A DNA stretch of 64,000 nt, taken from positions 38,383,001 through 38,447,000 of the forward strand of contig NC_072807.1 of assembly GCF_028583425.1 (NCBI RefSeq), in the 5' to 3' direction. The position numbers were made by a program, and so were the translations under genes. Shown here in pieces: positions 58,979 to 64,000 of the stretch (the first letter of the stretch is position 1; every line of letters begins with the position of its first letter). The notes beneath the pieces are model-generated. The model did no database searches. It saw only the letters and a list, made by a program, of their open reading frames with translations, and was not told the origin of the DNA. The DNA comes from Eublepharis macularius (Eukaryota > Chordata > Lepidosauria > Squamata > Eublepharidae).

Positions 58979-61719
58979 CCTCCCCGGCAGCCGCTCTCTG
59001 GAAAAAGTCTGGCCAAGTTGCAGAAGTTGTGAGGTAGCAAGTTGCTCAGGTGAGTTGTGTGGAGGTTGCTGCTAGGCCCATACCACTTCTTGTTTCTGAA
59101 TATGTATATCAGATTCTGACTTGTAGAAAACTAAATGTAAAGATTCCTTATGCCCCACTGAAATCATTCTTGATCTTCTAGGGGAAAGGAATTTGCAGTG
59201 AAGACATATTCCATCCAGCAGGCTGACAAGCGCTTGTTGATTGTCACTGTGCCTTAGCAAATAACCAGAGGGGCTACTGGTGCTACATGTTCCACACAGC
59301 AGAGTGTATTGCTTAACAAGGCAGCAGTGTAACAGCCGCCAGCTCACAGAATTGCTGTTACCCAAGTTAGAGGAAGACCGGCTTATTCAATCTGAATTCT
59401 TTCTATTAAAAGCCACAGTTAATTCTACACTCAGAGCAAGAGGTGGTCACATCACAGCAGGCAGGAGGCTTCTTCCCAGCACAGACTTGGGAGCCCCTAC
59501 CTAACTCGCTTTGACAGTAATACCATTTCTTGAATTCTTTAATATGCTGTGTTTTAATACTTACGCCCTGTTTCGGATTTCTGCGGACACAGTCCTATGA
59601 CATTGTTTATTAGATGTCTCCTCGTGCTATGGATTGTAGTTACTTATGCTAAGTAATTCGCTTTGAGTCTCAAAGAAAGAGAGAGAGAGCCCACGCGCAA
59701 GAGCGAGCACACACTCCTGCTTGTGCACTCTCTCTCTCAAGAGCTAGCGCAAGAGAACATGCGCAGGATATATGTTCTCTTGTGGACAAGCAGAGCTATT
59801 TACCACTGCGGAACTGACCAGATGCCTTGAATTACTCGGGAGAGGCTAAATTGGAAAGCAAGCAAAGCAAGGATGCTCGGCCTGCATTCTGCCTCATGAC
59901 TCAGAGCAAGCGCGACAAGAAACCAACTCTGCTGCAAAAGAAGTGTGCTCCTATAACCCACCACTGCCAAACGAAGAACGGAACGATCGTGCTTTAAGGT
60001 AAAGCCTTCTGCGCTTGCTTAGTTCCCACCATCGTCAAGCTTTTATTAGTGTCTTCACCAGGGCTTTCCTTCCTCAAAAAAACACGGACGATTGTTCCTG
60101 TGTGGTAACAGGAAGTTGCACATAGTTCTTCCCTATGTTTATTCTAAATGAAGTCCCAATGATTCCAATAAGCATTTCTACTACGCCAACTTACTTGGAA
60201 ACACTACAGAACTCTGTACGTTTGCTCAGAAGTCAGCCCAGCTAAGTTTCAGGCTGCACGTATGTACAGAAACACATCCAAGGCACCTTAACTCTCCAGA
60301 AACAGCATAACCTTCATAACAGATTTTTCCCTCTAACGGATAAAGAGAAGCAGTATTGTTATGAAATGCTTGATTACAACTGAGTGATCCAAGTTCAAAT
60401 CTGGCTTGCCATGAGATTGACTGGATGACTGAGTATTTGTTCTCTCTTAGCATAGCTTAACTCATGGGGCTGTTGAGAATTAACCTGAGGAAGGGGGAAC
60501 CACCCTGAGTTTCATAGAGAAAGTGCAGGACAAAACAGAATAAATCAAGCTCTTAAGCTTAGAGACAGACTTCCCTTTCAGCTCAAAAGCAGAAGCTACT
60601 ACTAGTTTTCATAACTTATGTCTCATTTTCTATACAATATCCGTTATTGCAAGACACTCTTCAGCAATCCCTTCTTGGCCCAAGAATAGCCCAACTCCAG
60701 GGCACTGCATTCTGCAACACAGCAAGCCCCTCCCTACTGCTTCTAGTGTTCAGTTACTGCGATCTAACAAGATCCCAATTACCATCTTTTTAAATTGTCC
60801 TCTTCCACTGTAGATAAGCACCTCACAAGCGGTAAGGCCAATTGCAAAATATTTTTTCCTTTGACTGTTTCAGTGCCAGAGTTAGCAAGGTACACCTACC
60901 TCACACACCTATAATTAACATGGGACAATTCACCAAGCCATTGTAATGGTCTCTGATCCCAAATAAATTCATTCAGGAATTCACCAAGCTTTTCTGCATA
61001 AGCCCCACTTAAGCAAACAATTGCACACGACAGCACACTTGGATGCTTAAGACAGAAAAACTGCACCCACCACTTAGCGCAGACAGATCCACCTAAGCCA
61101 CCAAGCGAACAGTAGCAGCAATTAGTAATTAACTGTGTAGTAATTAAGAGTGCCAGGGCCCCACAGAAAGGGCTGAAATCTCCACTAGACCATGAAGCTG
61201 ATCTTGGGCCATTCCATCTTCTCTCAGCCTAATGCACCACTCAAGGTCATCACGTAGGAAAAAGCTCCACAAGCTGCCCTGAGCTCCTTGGAAGAATAGC
61301 AGGATAAACATTAAACAGGAGTCTTGTAGCAGCTCATTAAAGACGGACAAAATATTACTCCAGCATAAGCTTCCAAGGACTAGAGCCCGCTTTTTTAGAG
61401 GCAATGCGTAACTACTATGCAGCAGGTAAAAAAAGTAGTAGTATGGGGGGGGGAGAGAAATAAATGAACAGTGCAGTTATGGGGCCATGAAACACAGTAA
61501 GTGAAAATACAATCTAGTTAAGAAAAATTCAATCCACTAGTTATACTGAACTACTTAACGCCTATAACTGGTGGGGAGCCCAAGGCCCCTGAAATGCAGT
61601 AACACAAAACTCAAACCTAATGAAGAAAATTACAAAGACTAACAGCATCAAAAATGGATGGGGAGTCCCAGGATTTGCTAGGACAGGTAACGCCTCTAAT
61701 GAATCTCTAATGTATCTGA
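58979..61719. other. BNIP2 first intron (proximal part)
   Basis: Degenerate SINE-like stretches near 60330-60545 and 61145-61315 (plus strand), and a (ga)n/(ct)n-rich piece at 59670-59760 that could fold back on itself. No gene seen. Confidence 0.4.
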
Positions 61720-61840
61720 GGAAGGGGGCTTTGACTCTTGAAAGCTTATACACTAAAAATCTTGTTGGTCTCTCAGGTGCCACTGAACTCCAGTCCTGCC
61801 ATTCTAAGGCAGACCAACATGGCTATCTACCTGAAACTAC
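61720..61840. mobile_element. Copy of the hairpin-type interspersed family
   Basis: ggctttgactcttgaaagct, cttgttggtctctcaggtgc and gaccaacatggctatctacc are present; it faces the inverted copy at 62085-62165. Confidence 0.6.
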
Positions 61841-62084
61841 CTCTAACAAGTTACTTGTCAAGCTAGGAGGAGACAGTAGGACAATAAGCAGGATAAGAGT
61901 AACAGAGCACAAAATACATAATGCTAAACCCAGACCACAACAAGGTTATCATTTCATTTCAGGAGCTTCTCTACCAGGAAAAACAGAGTTAAACCCAGGC
62001 AACATGCTTACTTTTCTCAATTTCAATTATTTTTTAACCAAAATGGTAGCTTAAAAAAAAATCTAACAACCTGACTTAAAACAG

Positions 62085-62165
62085 CAGCATATCAGTCCAG
62101 GGGCATCTTGGAGACCAACAAGCTATATGCTTTTGAGAGTCAGAGCTCCCTTTGTTAAATGCAGG
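62085..62165. mobile_element. Fragment of the hairpin-type interspersed family, inverted
   Basis: The ggagaccaacaagctatatg and gagagtcagagctccctttg motifs are in the opposite orientation to 61720-61840. Confidence 0.5.
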
Positions 62166-62334
62166 GAGAAGTGGAGATCCCTGAGCCTTTATATCCCAGT
62201 CAGGAGGTGGGAGGGGTGAAGCAAAGAAGGCCGTCATGTATAAAACACAATAAAACAAGTCATCTAAATGACAAAGATTCTTAGTTAAAAAAAACCACAG
62301 CGGGGTGGGCTGAAGCTTTTTTTTTTTTTTTTGC

Positions 62335-62830
62335 ACTGTTTATAACAACTTAATTTGCAGCTGAGGCTCCTGCGAGCCCTAAAGTGCCCATCTCTTTATT
62401 GGAGCTACAAAAGGTAAAAATTTTAATTTTTCAGTGTGGTGGCCTCTTTCATTATTGACTGATATATATACATATACCTGCCAATAGTAAGAGACCACCA
62501 CAGTAATGTAAAATATATATATATATACACACACACTCCCCAATAAAATACACACAAATATATATAACAATAACAAACAAGAGACTAAGACAACAAACAT
62601 TAAAGAAAACAAATTCAATTAAATACAATACCGCACTAAATCCACTAAAGCCCTGTTTATAACAAGTTTTATTTGCAGCAGAAGCTTTTGTGACCCACAG
62701 AGTGCCCCTCTCCTTATTGCAGCTCTGAAAGCAATATATATACACATACATTTTTAGCGTGGTGGCCTCTTCACACACACATCTACCTATGCCAATAATA
62801 AAAGAGACCACCACGCTAAAAAAAACCGAA
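62335..62830. repeat. Diverged tandem duplication, each copy with a hairpin
   Basis: Sequence from 62336 (ctgtttataacaact) is repeated from 62653 (offset 317) with moderate divergence. Each copy carries inverted gtggtggcctct/agagaccaccac arms. In the second copy the stem extends to about 20 bases on each side (ttttagcgtggtgg against ccaccacgctaaaa). Confidence 0.75.
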
Positions 62831-62929
62831 ACACACCAAGGCAACAAACGACACGAAGGAGGAAAAACTTAAAATTAAACATAAATTCGCATTAAAGCCA
62901 CACTGACAACACCAACCCCTCCCACGCCC

Positions 62930-63270
62930 CGTTTCCCTCCCTCTTCAGGCCCACCCATGCCCCAGCCCATAATACTCACCTGGCCCCGGGGGGGGGCGCG
63001 GGGGGAAGGGGCCTTCGACTCCCCCCCTTTTCACCCCTGGCTGCCAGCCGGCCCCAACGACCCTCTCCTCACAGTGCCCCGGAAGCAGAAGGCGCGAAAC
63101 CGGAAGCCAAAGCGTCAGAAAGCGACGCTCCAAACGACCCCCGCCTTTCCTCTCCCCCTTATAAAGGAAGGAAAGGGAAAACCGCTATTCGCGCCTGCGC
63201 AGTGGGTGCCGGAGGCGCCGGACCCGGCTCTGAGCAAAAGCGCATGCGCAGGCAGGCTGCTTTGCTGACG
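62930..63270 (-). promoter_or_regulatory. BNIP2: CpG-rich promoter region of BNIP2
   Basis: The stretch is dense in CpG, with NRF1-like sites (GCGCCTGCGC near 63190, GCGCATGCGC near 63240), two ETS-like CTTCCGG sites on the minus strand (near 63080 and 63100), and a minus-strand TATAA (63159-63163) in a TTTATAAGG context. Having TATA, NRF1 and ETS elements together is somewhat unusual. The direction is assigned from BNIP2 downstream. Confidence 0.7.
62980..63135 (-). other. BNIP2: Candidate non-coding first exon of BNIP2
   Basis: A strong donor (CCAG then GTGAGT, exon end at 62980) lies in the CpG-rich region upstream of BNIP2 on the same strand. No ATG is in frame with the first coding exon here, so it would be 5' UTR. 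The 5' end near 63.13 kb is inferred from the TATA-like element about 30 bases upstream. Confidence 0.6.
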
Positions 63271-63417
63271 CGCTCCTGCGGGGAGAAGTTTTGTACACCG
63301 TTTTGCAACGAGATGGGGGTGGTGGTTATTATTACGTGCTACTGTTGTTGTTAGCAGTATCTTACTATCAATAGTAAGAACATTAATAGCTGGATGTGGT
63401 TTACTTGAGGGGTAGCC

Positions 63418-63813
63418 CTAGGGTTGCCAACTCAACATTGGGAAATTCCTGGAGATTTGGGGAAGGATCCTGGGGCACAGCAGGTTTTGGGGAGGGGGAG
63501 GCACCTCAGTGGGGTATAATGCCATAGAATGCCACCCTCCATATATAATGCCATCGAATCCACCCTTCACCCTCCAAAGCAGCCATTTTCTCCAGGGGAA
63601 CTGATCTCGGCCCCCTCCAGGTTGGAAAATTCCTGGGAATTTGGGGGTGGCTGAGTTTGGAGTGGGGAAGGACCTCAGCAAGGTATAGTGCTGTGGAGAC
63701 CACCCTCTTAAGCTGCCGTATTCTCCAGAGGAACTAAGCTCTGTAGTGTAGATCTTCTCTGGATGTAATTCTGGGAAGTCTCCAGGACCCACCTGGATAT
63801 TGGCAACCCTAGG
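63418..63813. mobile_element. Two ggttgcc-family hAT-like elements joined or nested
   Basis: It begins agggttgccaactcaacatt and ends ggcaaccctagg. In between the family's internal blocks occur twice (gggaaattcctggagatttg at the start and aaaattcctgggaatttggg at about 63629), so one copy is inserted in, or fused to, another. Confidence 0.7.
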
Positions 63814-64000
63814 CAGTCCCATTGTGACCTGTGCCGCTCACTGCTCCAATGTCACATTCCATGTGGGGGACAGGATCCGGAGGGGGGGACCCAGCCAACC
63901 TGAACCTGGGAGTTGCATCGGCGATCTTTGCTCCTAGGTCTCTCCAAAAGAAATACTGGATTGGTGTGTGAGGGTACGCTGCTGCTGAGCATGGAGGTTT

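Noticed and set aside
62945-63133. Coding first exon for BNIP2 (62-codon minus frame)
   Set aside because: The frame begins at TTG, has no ATG in phase with the next exon, and reads through the splice donor; a 5' UTR exon is more likely.

Overview
This window is nuclear DNA from a vertebrate, almost certainly a squamate reptile (a lizard; gecko-like by repeat content, which is a weaker inference). The evidence is three recognisable vertebrate genes with intron-exon structure, CpG-rich promoters, and a repeat load typical of squamates: CR1-type and BovB-type LINE fragments, tRNA-derived SINEs, a 5S-rRNA-derived SINE, and many short non-autonomous DNA elements.

Layout. 1-19.5 kb is gene-free: repeats, a perfect 125-bp inverted repeat near 3.2 kb, and a 0.87-kb duplication (4.8-5.7 and 14.5-15.35 kb). 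GCNT3 lies on the + strand with one intact coding exon (19566-20882, 438 aa). 21.5-35.2 kb is intergenic, with LINE fragments (two CR1-like, one other, one BovB-like) and a six-copy 286-bp tandem array (30444-32159) inside a transposon-like element. GTF2A2 lies on the - strand: four coding exons, 35495-42463, 109 aa, with a CpG-rich promoter near 44.3-44.8 kb. BNIP2 is also on the - strand: nine coding exons, 47589-58039 (or from 58075), 309 or 321 aa. Its candidate first non-coding exon and CpG/TATA-bearing promoter are at 62.98-63.26 kb.

The order and orientation GCNT3(+) / GTF2A2(-) / BNIP2(-) match human chromosome 15q22 as I recall it, so this is an ordinary conserved block. The three genes do unrelated jobs: mucin-type O-glycan branching in the Golgi, basal RNA polymerase II transcription (TFIIA gamma), and a BCH-domain scaffold for Rho-family signalling and kinesin cargo. 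No new gene system was found. The most interesting items are an apparent GC-AG intron and an EYV-to-ESV change in BNIP2, an A-run at a GTF2A2 splice acceptor, the perfect palindrome, the nested 286-bp array, and hairpin-shaped interspersed elements with 11-13 bp target-site duplications.

All exon boundaries were worked out by hand from the sequence and remembered human proteins. Repeat boundaries are approximate unless target-site duplications are stated.
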